Source of the DNA: Colwellia marinimaniae
GTDB taxonomy: Bacteria; Pseudomonadota; Gammaproteobacteria; Enterobacterales; Alteromonadaceae
NCBI RefSeq assembly: GCF_002207865.1
Contig: NZ_BDQM01000028.1
Location: 1 to 48,136, forward strand
DNA: 48,136 nucleotides
Direction: 5' to 3'
Position numbers and translations under genes: made by a program. Within the stretch, counting starts at the first letter, position 1; each line of letters begins with the position of its first letter. Under the pieces are notes generated by a model. That model did not search any database. It was not told the DNA's origin and saw nothing but the letters and a program-made list of their open reading frames with translations. Positions 1-7,021 of the stretch are shown here, piece by piece.

Positions 1-78
1 ACTTAAAATAGCTTCTTTTCTTTCTGTTGAATAACTAGACATTTATTGTTCGATTACCACTCCCCGATCTAAAAAAAT

Positions 79-453
79 TTAAATTTTAGGGGTGACAACT
101 ATTCTGACACGGGGGGGTGTGGTAAAGCTGGTATCGGGTAGTTTTTTATAACCACTGGCTAAATATTTTGAAGGCAGTGGTCGTGGTCGTGTTGGTGGTC
201 TTGGGCAGCCATCAGTAACATATTGTCTTTCGCCATTAACCTTATCTGTCGTTGTTGAATCTTGGTTATAACTTGCTTGAATTGAATCACCGCGATAAGG
301 CTGCGTTATTTCGCTATCAGTTAAATTAAGTTCGTGTTTTAAAGTCGCTTCAAACTGTATAAAGTCAGTATTTTTGGCCACGGCACTTACACTTGTTAAC
401 ATGCTTGTTAAAAGTAATAACTGAAGATTAAGCTTGTTTGTCCATTTGTCCAT
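79..453 (-). CDS. small secreted protein of unknown function
   Basis: I do not recognise this 124-residue protein. It has a Sec-type signal peptide (Lys-containing N-terminus, a Leu/Thr-rich core to about residue 22, then SAVAKN-like cleavage context) and a short Pro/Arg-rich segment around residues 84-96, so it is probably exported. The annotated ATG at 453-451 is the middle one of three ATGs made by an 8-bp tandem repeat. The best Shine-Dalgarno-like AAGGA (about 471-475) is spaced for the first ATG (461-459), which is out of frame, so translation may be inefficient or switchable. A run of seven G (C on the coding strand, 111-117) lies in the last codons. No neighbour suggests a role, and the window begins shortly downstream. 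The gene looks real because of the signal peptide, but function is unknown. Confidence 0.55.
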   Translation of the reverse strand: MDKWTNKLNLQLLLLTSMLTSVSAVAKNTDFIQFEATLKHELNLTDSEITQPYRGDSIQASYNQDSTTTDKVNGERQYVTDGCPRPPTRPRPLPSKYLASGYKKLPDTSFTTPPRVRIVVTPKI

Positions 454-460
454 TTGTCCA
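437..460 (-). repeat. 3-copy octanucleotide tandem repeat over a start codon
   Basis: Three perfect copies of TTTGTCCA (ATGGACAA-type on the coding strand) stand side by side. Each copy supplies an ATG in a different reading frame, and only the middle one is in frame with the downstream secreted protein. Gain or loss of one 8-bp unit would change which ATG, and which spacing to the ribosome site, is in frame. Confidence 0.8.
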
Positions 461-836
461 TTTTATGATATTCCTTATCATTAATTAAATCATAGGATTA
501 CATTTTATTAACAATAAGAGAAGGGTTTATTTTTAGTCAGTGGGTTGCTTTAAAGGGAGTAACTAGAATTTATTAGGGATAATCAAATAAGAAATTAGTA
601 AAGCTAATGATGAAACAAGATGGTACAAACTGAAGCACAAGTTGAGAAAGTTATTCGTGCAAATGAACAAGTGATTGGTGTGTTTAAGCCATAGGCTCTT
701 TGATAAGATTAATGGCTAAAGTGACTGAAAGAATAATTTGCTGTCATCCTCGAAGTGTCTGGTCGAGGATCCATGGTGGTAGGCTTTATTTATGACTAGA
801 TTCCCGACAAGACGACTCGGGAATGACGGCTGAAGC
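454..836. other. intergenic stretch with REP-like pair
   Basis: This 383-bp stretch separates two minus-strand genes. It holds the ribosome site of the secreted protein at its left end, an unsupported 24-codon plus-strand reading frame at 620-694 (starting MVQTEAQVEKV, no clear ribosome site, possibly a remnant), and two inverted REP-like units at 743-773 and 797-827. Nothing else is recognisable. Confidence 0.6.
743..827. repeat. paired inverted REP-like elements (BIME-like)
   Basis: Two 31-bp units, 743-773 and 797-827, face each other across a 23-bp spacer. Reverse-complementing the second gives 22 of 31 matches to the first. Each folds into a hairpin: CCTCGA/TCGAGG in the first and TCCCGA/TCGGGA in the second. 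The two stem differences are compensated on both sides, which points to selection on structure. The layout matches bacterial interspersed mosaic elements mobilised by REP-associated (RAYT) transposases. A third unit lies at 4565-4595. Confidence 0.7.
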
Positions 837-1100
837 TTAATAATGCGGTGGTGGTGGTTCAACATCGTCTGTATCACCCGATGAGCTACCGGCATCTTTA
901 AGGCGATTAGCCACTAGTTGAATTTGCTGTTTAAGCTCTGCAATCTCATGCTGATGGGCAGCGAGTTCTTCACTTAACTGGTCAATAACATCATCTTGAA
1001 AAACATTGCGTGACTCTAGGGCGTCAACACGCTCTTCGAGTTGCTGGACATAGTTAGTGTTCGGGTTGTTAGCGCTTAGGGTTATTTCGGCATTGGCCAT
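837..1100 (-). CDS. slyX: SlyX family protein
   Basis: This 87-residue protein matches the SlyX family in size and layout: a predicted coiled coil over about residues 17-68 (QQLEERVDALESR, then heptad-like Leu/Glu/Gln stretches) and a C-terminus ending in PPPPHY, which is highly characteristic. The biochemical role of SlyX is unknown; in enterobacteria it lies near slyD/fkpA. Here it overlaps the 3' end of the WD40 lipoprotein gene by 19 bp, so the two are co-transcribed and probably translationally coupled. An AGGA-type ribosome site lies about 11 nt before the ATG. Divergent fkpA nearby preserves the usual slyX/fkpA neighbourhood. Identification is confident; function is not. Confidence 0.9.
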   Translation of the reverse strand: MANAEITLSANNPNTNYVQQLEERVDALESRNVFQDDVIDQLSEELAAHQHEIAELKQQIQLVANRLKDAGSSSGDTDDVEPPPPHY

Positions 1101-2065
1101 GATTCAACATATCCTGAGGAACTTATCGTTAATAGGTTGTTATTATCGCCAAATGCGACACTATACACAACCGCCCCGGTAGGTCTTTTTGCTTCTTTTG
1201 GTGTAACAAACCAATACGCAAGGCGTTTGCCGGTAGCAATATCCCAAACACTGACCTTCCTGCTGGCTGCACCTGTGATCATAGTTTTACCATCGGGTGA
1301 AAAACGCACGGTACTAAACACCTCATGGCGTTTTGTCCCTTGTAAGGTACTAATACGTTTACCTGTTTTTAAGTCCCATATATAAGCAGACTTCATACTG
1401 TCGGCGCTAAAGGCGTAACGTGCCTGTGCATCTAATGCTACTTTTGATACGCGAGAGCTGTGATTAAATTGATAAACCACTTGTCCCGATTGAGTATCCC
1501 ATACATAGGCGATAAAATCGTTACCTCCAGACATAGCCACACGGCCGTTGGGCAGCATATCTACGGTATTAACTTTTTCTTTATGGCCAAGAAACTCTAA
1601 GCGCCTGCCGGTATCAACGGCGACATGCACGACAGTACCGTTGCTTTTACCAATCAGTAAGTAATCACCGCCATTACTGATGGCAATATCTCTAATGTTT
1701 GATTCACGTACTTGCCAGTACCCCTCTGACTTGCCATTTTTCAGGTTCCACAAGGCAAAGTTTTTTCTATTGGCGGTGAGAACATGACTTGAATTGTCAC
1801 TGATATCGATGGTAAGTACTAAATTATCACTACTATTTTGCTCTTGTGCCCAGTTATAAATGCGCTCATTTTTGGTTAAATCCCAAACACTCAAGCCATG
1901 GTGAATGGAAGAAATAACCGAGAATTTGGCATCTTTAGAAATATTGCCAGCATAGGCGCCTTCAACAGACTGCTGCCAACGCTCTATTGGCGCTTGCGTT
2001 AATGGCTTACAAGCCATGAGTGTAGTCATTAAGATGACAGGAAAAATCCAATTACATTTTAACAA
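1082..2065 (-). CDS. WD40-repeat lipoprotein
   Basis: This 327-residue protein begins with a lipoprotein signal ending in a lipobox (TTLMAC, Cys19), followed by WD40-like repeats. Recognisable WD ends include VWDLTK, LWNLKN, VWDTQSG, IWDLKTG and VWDIATG, with GH/SPDG-type strand motifs between them. That suggests a single beta-propeller anchored to a membrane facing the periplasm, probably acting as a protein-interaction scaffold; no partner is evident. The start appears to be TTG at 2065-2063, since no upstream ATG is in frame and the first internal Met would cut the signal peptide. No good ribosome site is visible. It is the first gene of a two-gene unit with slyX. Family assignment is sound; cellular role is unknown. 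Confidence 0.8.
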   Translation of the reverse strand: MLKCNWIFPVILMTTLMACKPLTQAPIERWQQSVEGAYAGNISKDAKFSVISSIHHGLSVWDLTKNERIYNWAQEQNSSDNLVLTIDISDNSSHVLTANRKNFALWNLKNGKSEGYWQVRESNIRDIAISNGGDYLLIGKSNGTVVHVAVDTGRRLEFLGHKEKVNTVDMLPNGRVAMSGGNDFIAYVWDTQSGQVVYQFNHSSRVSKVALDAQARYAFSADSMKSAYIWDLKTGKRISTLQGTKRHEVFSTVRFSPDGKTMITGAASRKVSVWDIATGKRLAYWFVTPKEAKRPTGAVVYSVAFGDNNNLLTISSSGYVESWPMPK

Positions 2066-2190
2066 TATATTAATACTTTTTTATTTGCGCATTTATCGTT
2101 AGTATAAGGTCTTTTTTATAATTGTTTAGTGTTATCTTATAAATTTTAAAAGTTAAATTTTAACGGTAACATCACAATTTTTAGTTTGTA

Positions 2191-2210
2191 AATTGGGGAA
2201 TTCTCCAATT
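2191..2210 (+). promoter_or_regulatory. 20-bp near-palindrome in fkpA leader
   Basis: AATTGGGGAATTCTCCAATT is a palindrome with one mismatched pair, ending 24 bp before the fkpA ATG. It may be an operator or a leader hairpin. No regulator can be named from the sequence. Confidence 0.45.
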
Positions 2211-2233
2211 GTCTTGTATAAATGGAGATATAA

Positions 2234-3007
2234 ATGAAATTATTTAAGCCTACCCTAGTAGCCTTAGCGTTAGTGGCCATTGTTGGTTGTAACGAAAAAG
2301 TGGTTGAAGTAGTAAAAGCACCAGTATTAGATACTGAAGTGCAAAAACAAGCTTACGGTTTGGGTGCTTCCATTGGTATGTACATGCAGCGTAACTTAGC
2401 AGAGCATGACAAATTAGGTTTAACTTTAGATAAAGAGCTTATTGTCCGTGGTTTTACTGACAGCATTGACGGTAAAGCTGTTATTGAAAAAGAAGAAATT
2501 CAAGCCTTACTGATGAACCTTGATGCTAGCATGAAAGAAAAGCAACAAGCGGCAAGTATTGCCGAGTCTGAAGCTAGTTTAGCGGCAGGTGCTAAGTTTC
2601 TTGCAGATAACGCTAAAAAAGAAGGCGTAATAGTAACTGAATCAGGTATTCAATACGTAGTATTAACCGCTGGCGAAGGTGAAAAACCTGCGGCAACAGA
2701 TACGGTAAAAGTTCACTATAAAGGCACCTTCTTAAACGGTGAAACGTTTGATAGTTCATACGACCGTGGCCAACCCGCTGTATTCCCACTTAACCGTGTC
2801 ATTAAAGGTTGGACTGAAGGTGTACAATTAATGACGGTTGGCGCTAAGTTTAAATTTACTATTCCATCAGATTTAGCATACGGCCCTAACGGTAATCCAC
2901 CAAATATTCCGGGTAACTCAGTGTTAGAATTTGAAATCGAATTATTAGAAATTCAAAAAGATGAACCAACACCAAAAACAGATGGTCACGACCACGCTGC
3001 TCACTAG
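2234..3007 (+). CDS. fkpA: FKBP-type peptidyl-prolyl isomerase lipoprotein
   Basis: This enzyme catalyses cis-trans isomerisation of prolyl bonds and acts as a folding chaperone for envelope proteins. The 257 residues comprise a signal peptide with lipobox-like VAIVGC (Cys19), an N-terminal dimerisation domain (about 30-130, with YGLGASIGMYM) and a C-terminal FKBP domain (about 145-245) carrying VHYKGTFLNGETFDSSYDRG, the VIKGWTEG core and the AYG segment. E. coli FkpA is soluble in the periplasm, so the likely lipidated Cys is a difference. The tail contains a short His/Asp patch (DGHDHAAH). A GGAGAT ribosome site precedes the ATG, and a strong intrinsic terminator follows at 3069-3100. It is monocistronic and divergent from the slyX unit. 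Confidence 0.92.
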   Translation: MKLFKPTLVALALVAIVGCNEKVVEVVKAPVLDTEVQKQAYGLGASIGMYMQRNLAEHDKLGLTLDKELIVRGFTDSIDGKAVIEKEEIQALLMNLDASMKEKQQAASIAESEASLAAGAKFLADNAKKEGVIVTESGIQYVVLTAGEGEKPAATDTVKVHYKGTFLNGETFDSSYDRGQPAVFPLNRVIKGWTEGVQLMTVGAKFKFTIPSDLAYGPNGNPPNIPGNSVLEFEIELLEIQKDEPTPKTDGHDHAAH

Positions 3008-3068
3008 TTAAGGTTAGTGTGGGCTAAGCTTGCTTAGCTTTCACTGACTTACTAGTAAAAAAATATAA

Positions 3069-3100
3069 AACCATCAGTAATGCTTACTGGTGGTTTTTTT
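3069..3100 (+). terminator. intrinsic terminator of fkpA
   Basis: A 12-bp stem (AACCATCAGTAA with TTACTGGTGGTT, one G-U pair) with a three-base loop is followed by seven T. It lies 62 bp after the fkpA stop codon. Confidence 0.9.
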
Positions 3101-3169
3101 GTTTAGAGTTACATTATATTTTAGTTTTATCGCTTGGCTTTCCATAACAGCTCGCGATAAAATACTTAC

Positions 3170-4423
3170 ATGAAAAAACTCCTAATTATTGGCTATGTCT
3201 GGCCTGAGCCTAACTCTTCTGCGGCAGGTCGCCGTATGATGCAGTTAATCCACTTCTTCCATGGGCAAAGCTACCACATTACCTTTGCCAGCCCTGCGCA
3301 ACAAACAGATCATATGGTTGATTTAAGTGCCTTAAATATTGCCATTGAAAACATCAGTCTTAATTGCACCAGCTTTGATGATTTCATTAAAAACCTACAG
3401 CCTGATACGGTAATGTTTGACCGGTTTATGATGGAAGAGCAATTTGGCTGGCGTGTTAGTGAATTTTGCCCACAAGCGCTACGAATCCTAGATACCGAAG
3501 ATCTGTTTTGTTTACGGAATGGCCGCCATCAAGCTTATAAACAAAAACGTGACCTCAGCGATGAAGATTTACTGACTAGTGAGCTAGCTAAACGTGAAGT
3601 GGCATCGATATTTCGTTCTGATATCAGCTTAATGATCTCAAGTGTGGAAGTGGCGTTATTACAACGCTTATTTAAAGTCGATGCCAGCTTAATTCACTAC
3701 TGTCCCTTTATGTTAAGTGAGGCGCAGTTAAGCCAAAAAAATCCAAGTTATGACCAGCGAAAAGATTTTATGGTGATAGGGAACTTTCGTCATGCGCCCA
3801 ATTGGGATGCGGTATTATGGTTAAAACAGCAAATATGGCCGCTAATACGTAAACAGTTACCCAATGCCAAGTTAAATGTTTATGGCGCTTATCCACCGGC
3901 AAAAGCAACTGACTTGCATGATGAACAGTCAGGGTTTTTGGTTAAAGGCTGGGTAGATGATGCGGTGCTGGCCATGCAAAGCGCCAAAGTGTGTTTAGCA
4001 CCGTTACGTTTTGGTGCCGGTATTAAAGGCAAACTTGCCGAAGCTATGTATTGTGCGACGCCTTCAGTGACCACAGATATTGGCGTCGAGAGCATGCAAA
4101 CAGGTTTACCTTGGCCAGGGGCAATTGCCAATGAGCCACAAGCGATAGCTGATGCAGCGGTAAGACTTTATCAAAATGAGCTTACTTGGCAAAGTGCCAG
4201 TGACTTAGGGCAGAAAAATGCCCAGTTAATGTATCAACAAGAGACTATATTAGCCGAGCTAGCGGATCGTTTTACGCAACTAGAGGCTAATCTTAGTTCA
4301 CATCGGCAAACGAACTTCATCGGTAGCATGCTTAACCATCATCACCATAAAAGTACGCAATATATGGCGCAGTGGATTGATGTAAAAACCCAGCTAAAGG
4401 TTTTTACGGAAAGCGATAGCTGA
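3170..4423 (+). CDS. glycosyltransferase, GT-B fold (group 1/GT4 type)
   Basis: This 417-residue protein has the layout of a GT-B glycosyltransferase: an N-terminal domain starting LLIIGYVWPEPNSSAAGRR (a donor/acceptor loop typical of GT4 enzymes) and a C-terminal nucleotide-sugar domain. In the latter, FMVIGNFRHAPNWDAV opens the fold and GAGIKGKLAEAMYCATPSV carries the conserved acidic E-x7-E-like region. It would transfer a sugar from an activated nucleotide to an acceptor in the cytoplasm, perhaps for surface polysaccharide or a glycolipid; neither donor nor acceptor can be deduced. It stands alone between the fkpA terminator and a structured region, with no other polysaccharide genes nearby. 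The four-His run near the C-terminus is natural. No strong ribosome site precedes the ATG. Confidence 0.8.
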   Translation: MKKLLIIGYVWPEPNSSAAGRRMMQLIHFFHGQSYHITFASPAQQTDHMVDLSALNIAIENISLNCTSFDDFIKNLQPDTVMFDRFMMEEQFGWRVSEFCPQALRILDTEDLFCLRNGRHQAYKQKRDLSDEDLLTSELAKREVASIFRSDISLMISSVEVALLQRLFKVDASLIHYCPFMLSEAQLSQKNPSYDQRKDFMVIGNFRHAPNWDAVLWLKQQIWPLIRKQLPNAKLNVYGAYPPAKATDLHDEQSGFLVKGWVDDAVLAMQSAKVCLAPLRFGAGIKGKLAEAMYCATPSVTTDIGVESMQTGLPWPGAIANEPQAIADAAVRLYQNELTWQSASDLGQKNAQLMYQQETILAELADRFTQLEANLSSHRQTNFIGSMLNHHHHKSTQYMAQWIDVKTQLKVFTESDS

Positions 4424-4450
4424 AGGGATAAAGGAGAAGGTTCAAGTGGG

Positions 4451-4498
4451 AGAGTGGCTAGCTTTTAGTTAAGCAACTAGCCGAACTTACGCCACTCT
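4451..4498 (+). other. competing hairpins after glycosyltransferase gene
   Basis: AGAGTGGC (4451-4458) pairs perfectly with GCCACTCT (4491-4498), while GGCTAG (4456-4461) can instead pair with CTAGCC (4477-4482). The two stems share bases and exclude each other. There is no T-run, so this is not a classical terminator. It may be a 3' stabilising structure or nothing functional. Confidence 0.35.
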
Positions 4499-4564
4499 GC
4501 ATGTTACTTAGGCCAGGTTTAGTTTTATCACGGATAAGAATGGAAAAAAAACAAGATAAGATAA

Positions 4565-4595
4565 TAGATTCCCGACAAGTGAACTCGGCAATGAC
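4565..4595. repeat. third REP-like unit
   Basis: This 31-bp unit is nearly identical to the one at 797-827 in the same orientation (TAGATTCCCGACAAG then ACTCGG, AATGAC). Its stem carries one C-C mismatch. It lies in the short spacer between convergent genes, as REP elements usually do. Confidence 0.65.
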
Positions 4596-4672
4596 ACCTA
4601 GTTAGGTTCCTGTTTACCGCCATTGTTGTCAGCTTCAGAATGATGTTGAATAGGGTAGTCACGGCAAAGAAT

Positions 4673-5560
4673 TTATAAAGACAGCTCAAGTATGCGATTA
4701 AGGCGTTGCGCGGCCTTCAGTAGTTTCTGTTCCATTATCGGTAAATAATGCTGAGCATAATTGTCGTTTAGTTTTATTTTTCCTTTAGGGCGCAGACAAA
4801 TATTTTGGCTATTGAGTTGGCAATATTGAAAACGTGGCGTGCGAATAAGTTGATAAGATTCATTTGCCCAATACCATACCTGCTTGGCTTGATACGCTGG
4901 CGTATCGTTTTTATGCCATTGAGCGTTTAAGTGAGCCAGCCACTGCTTTTTTGAGCGCTTAGCTTTTTTAATCAAACAAGCATCCCAATACCAATGCATA
5001 TTCTTGCAATGACCTTGCTGCTTAGCAAAATTAAGCTTATTACCGCCTAAATCGCTGGCGTAACTGACATGTAAAGGTTGATGGATATCGCCGAGCCAAT
5101 GCCCTAAAAATAATAAGGCTTGCGCTGACTGCCAGGATATTGGTGAAGATTTTAGCTGCTGTTGATGAGTGATTATGGCTTGCGGCAGGCAATTTTCCTT
5201 ACAAACGGCCTTAGTAATCGCGGCTAAATCTCGTGTTACGTTTAGGTAATGCCAGCTGTTAAATTTTTTAAATAGTGGATATCTTTTGGGATGTTTCTTA
5301 ATAGCGTCAGCCCAAGTACAGGCATTAGCAAAGGTGAGGGGGGTGTTTTTTTTCAGGCGATTATAGTGATTAATAATTGTTTGCTGCTCTTTTGGCACAA
5401 GATGCAGAAGCTGAGTAAGTTTTTGCTGTTTTGCCCACGGTAAATGCTCAAAGGCAAGCTGACAAACTATTTTATGACCGAACTTTGCTAGAGCAAAGCT
5501 CGGTTGACTGCACAGTAACATGCCGCTCAAGAAGAACGACCATAACAGTTGTTTTAACAT
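4673..5560 (-). CDS. S1/P1-family zinc nuclease, secreted
   Basis: S1/P1 nucleases cleave single-stranded nucleic acids using three zinc ions. The 295-residue protein has a signal peptide ending near SFALA, then KFGHKIVCQLAFEHL (family GH motif), CTWADAIKKH (zinc Asp), SWHYLNVT (zinc His), GHWLGDIHQPLHVSYASD (the family's HxxxDxHQPLH signature) and NMHWYWDACLI (the family's N-x-H-x3-D motif). All core zinc-binding motifs are therefore present. The usual N-terminal Trp, which co-ordinates zinc through its amino group and lies five residues before the GH histidine, is Leu here, so the processed N-terminus may differ. The role is probably extracellular or periplasmic nucleic acid breakdown for phosphate or nucleosides. 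It ends 21 bp upstream of the start of no partner but follows the thioesterase gene on the same strand with a 21-bp gap. Confidence 0.85.
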   Translation of the reverse strand: MLKQLLWSFFLSGMLLCSQPSFALAKFGHKIVCQLAFEHLPWAKQQKLTQLLHLVPKEQQTIINHYNRLKKNTPLTFANACTWADAIKKHPKRYPLFKKFNSWHYLNVTRDLAAITKAVCKENCLPQAIITHQQQLKSSPISWQSAQALLFLGHWLGDIHQPLHVSYASDLGGNKLNFAKQQGHCKNMHWYWDACLIKKAKRSKKQWLAHLNAQWHKNDTPAYQAKQVWYWANESYQLIRTPRFQYCQLNSQNICLRPKGKIKLNDNYAQHYLPIMEQKLLKAAQRLNRILELSL

Positions 5561-5581
5561 GACGGCTTAAGGTACTAATTA

Positions 5582-6058
5582 CTAATCGATAAAAATCTGC
5601 ATTTCTTCACCAATCTGTTTACGCATCTCCATCAATTTTACCGCTGAACTATGCTGCTTTTTATCTGCTTCAGTTTCTGGTTGCCACTTCGGCACACTTT
5701 CAGATTGACCATTTTGATCAACCGCCACCATGATAACAATGCAGTGGGTAGTTAACCGTCTGTTTAATGATTTAGGATCACAAGCGTTAACTGCTAAGGC
5801 GATATGCATTGACGAGTTTCCGGTATAAATAACTTTCGCTTCTACTTCCACTAAACTACCAACATGAATAGGGGCAATAAAACGTATACCACCGGCGTAG
5901 GCGGTAACACAGTATCGACCACTCCAACCAGCAGCACATGCATACGCAGCTAAATCTATCCATTTCATCACCGCGCCACCATGCACCTTACCACCAAAAT
6001 TGACATCTTGTGGCTCGGCTAAAAATCGTAAGGTAATGTCGCGTTGTGGTGTATTCAT
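5582..6058 (-). CDS. acyl-CoA thioesterase, hotdog fold
   Basis: This 158-residue protein is a single hotdog-fold acyl-CoA thioesterase of the YciA/BACH type, hydrolysing acyl-CoA to fatty acid and CoA in the cytoplasm. The catalytic region is DVNFGGKVHGGAVMKWIDLAAYACA (residues about 18-42), with the family's Asn/Gly-rich loop and Asp on the central helix. GGIRFIAPIHVGSLVEVEAKV forms the core strands, and VDQNGQ is the typical turn before the last strand. Length is usual for single-domain members, which normally form hexamers. The chain-length preference cannot be read. The 21-bp gap to the downstream nuclease gene suggests co-transcription, although no functional link is obvious. It is divergent from the Ni-SOD operon. 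Confidence 0.85.
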   Translation of the reverse strand: MNTPQRDITLRFLAEPQDVNFGGKVHGGAVMKWIDLAAYACAAGWSGRYCVTAYAGGIRFIAPIHVGSLVEVEAKVIYTGNSSMHIALAVNACDPKSLNRRLTTHCIVIMVAVDQNGQSESVPKWQPETEADKKQHSSAVKLMEMRKQIGEEMQIFID

Positions 6059-6290
6059 AAGTGAGCTCTTTATCGTTAATGAGTGGAATAGGTAAATCTA
6101 AAGGCGATAGCTCAAAAATATAGTGTTCACCGTTAATAAGCAAATATTATCTATTAGGCTTTTTACAGAAGTAATCTAACGTTATCTTTTATAACGTTTA
6201 GCTGCATATTTCTGCTATTTGCCCGCTTTATTCAAATAGTTTATACGGGCTAAATTAACTATGCCAATTGAAAGCATAACAAATATTGTC

Positions 6291-6319
6291 TTTACAGGTT
6301 CCAATAAAAGAAATAGAAT
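6291..6319 (+). promoter_or_regulatory. sigma-70 promoter of the Ni-SOD operon
   Basis: TTTACA (6291-6296), a 17-bp spacer and TAGAAT (6314-6319) match the -35/-10 consensus with one mismatch each. The promoter ends 40 bp before the first ATG of the operon. Confidence 0.7.
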
Positions 6320-6335
6320 GCGAACCATTATCATT
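6317..6335 (+). promoter_or_regulatory. Fur-box-like operator
   Basis: AATGCGAACCATTATCATT closely fits the 19-bp Fur operator pattern (AATGAGAATnATTATCATT-like, imperfect inverted repeat). It overlaps the -10 element and the expected start of transcription, the usual position for Fur repression. It implies that iron-loaded Fur silences the Ni-SOD operon and iron shortage induces it. This is inferred from the site alone. Confidence 0.65.
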
Positions 6336-6358
6336 TACATTAGTTATTTGGAAGGGTT

Positions 6359-6787
6359 ATGGAAGTCTGGCAAATATTACTGTTAAAAGGTAACGATAGT
6401 TTTAATAAACAACAGTTACCACTAGCTGAAGAATATTATCACCAAGCCATAGAATGCTTAGAGCAACTGTGGCAAGAAAATATTGAAGATTGTGAGCTCT
6501 TAATGGCATGGATCAGTGCTTTTCATAACTTAGCTGTTTTGTATGAAGAACAGGACCAGCCTAAAATGGCCTTTCGTTATTTACAAATCCCCCATCAACG
6601 CATGGCTGAATTATCACAGCAGACACAAAATAGCGAAGATTTACAGTTTGTGGCGTTGCGTTCATTAAAAATAACGTTAATGCCACTGTTGGCTTTTAGT
6701 AAAAAACACCCCGCGTGTGATGGCTGTTTGTCATCGCTTAATAAAATGGCCATGGCCGTTAATGCTAGCCAACCGGTAATGCATTAG
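6359..6787 (+). CDS. TPR-like protein, first gene of Ni-SOD operon
   Basis: This 142-residue protein is not one I can name. Its N-terminal half is helical and reads like tetratricopeptide repeats (LLLKGNDSFNKQQLPLAEEYYHQAIE, then AFHNLAVLYEEQDQPKMAFRY), suggesting a protein-binding scaffold. The C-terminus has a HPACDGC segment with two Cys and a His that could bind metal. There is no signal peptide, so it is probably cytoplasmic. It follows the Fur-box promoter directly with a GGAAGG ribosome site and leads a compact operon with a His-rich membrane peptide, the nickel superoxide dismutase and its maturation protease. A role as an assembly or nickel-handling helper is inferred from context only. 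Confidence 0.7.
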   Translation: MEVWQILLLKGNDSFNKQQLPLAEEYYHQAIECLEQLWQENIEDCELLMAWISAFHNLAVLYEEQDQPKMAFRYLQIPHQRMAELSQQTQNSEDLQFVALRSLKITLMPLLAFSKKHPACDGCLSSLNKMAMAVNASQPVMH

Positions 6788-6812
6788 TTCACTTACCTTT
6801 AAGGATATGATG

Positions 6813-6995
6813 ATGAAAAGAACAGTTATTATTTTTGCTTTGTTGGCATTACTACTAAGTAAGCCATTATTTGCCCACCCAGGACATGATCACAGCGCCC
6901 CTGGTGCAGGTTTAATACATTTACTTTGGTTAGTCCCCTTTATTATTGCCGCAGTGGTTGTGGTGTTTAAAGAAATTACCGCCCCTAAAAGCTAA
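6813..6995 (+). CDS. small His-rich membrane protein of Ni-SOD operon
   Basis: This peptide of about 60 residues has a signal peptide ending ...PLFA, a mature N-terminus beginning HPGHDHSAPG, one transmembrane segment (about LIHLLWLVPFIIAAVVVVF) and a short basic tail. The clustered histidines would sit just outside the membrane after cleavage and could bind nickel or another metal, recalling the N-terminus of HupE/UreJ nickel permeases. It has only one membrane span, so it is not a transporter by itself. Three consecutive ATGs occur at 6807, 6810 and 6813; the AAGGA ribosome site is best spaced for the last. It lies between the TPR-like gene and sodN. Metal binding is inference. Confidence 0.7.
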   Translation: MKRTVIIFALLALLLSKPLFAHPGHDHSAPGAGLIHLLWLVPFIIAAVVVVFKEITAPKS

Positions 6996-7021
6996 GCCGA
7001 AAATACCAGCAGGAGATGATG

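Noticed and set aside
620..694. 24-codon frame MVQTEAQVEKV...
   Set aside because: Composition looks coding, but no ribosome site and too short to judge; possibly a remnant.
4376..4423. Four-His stretch in the glycosyltransferase as an engineered tag
   Set aside because: It is internal (HHHHK about 40 residues before the end), short, and within a natural gene.
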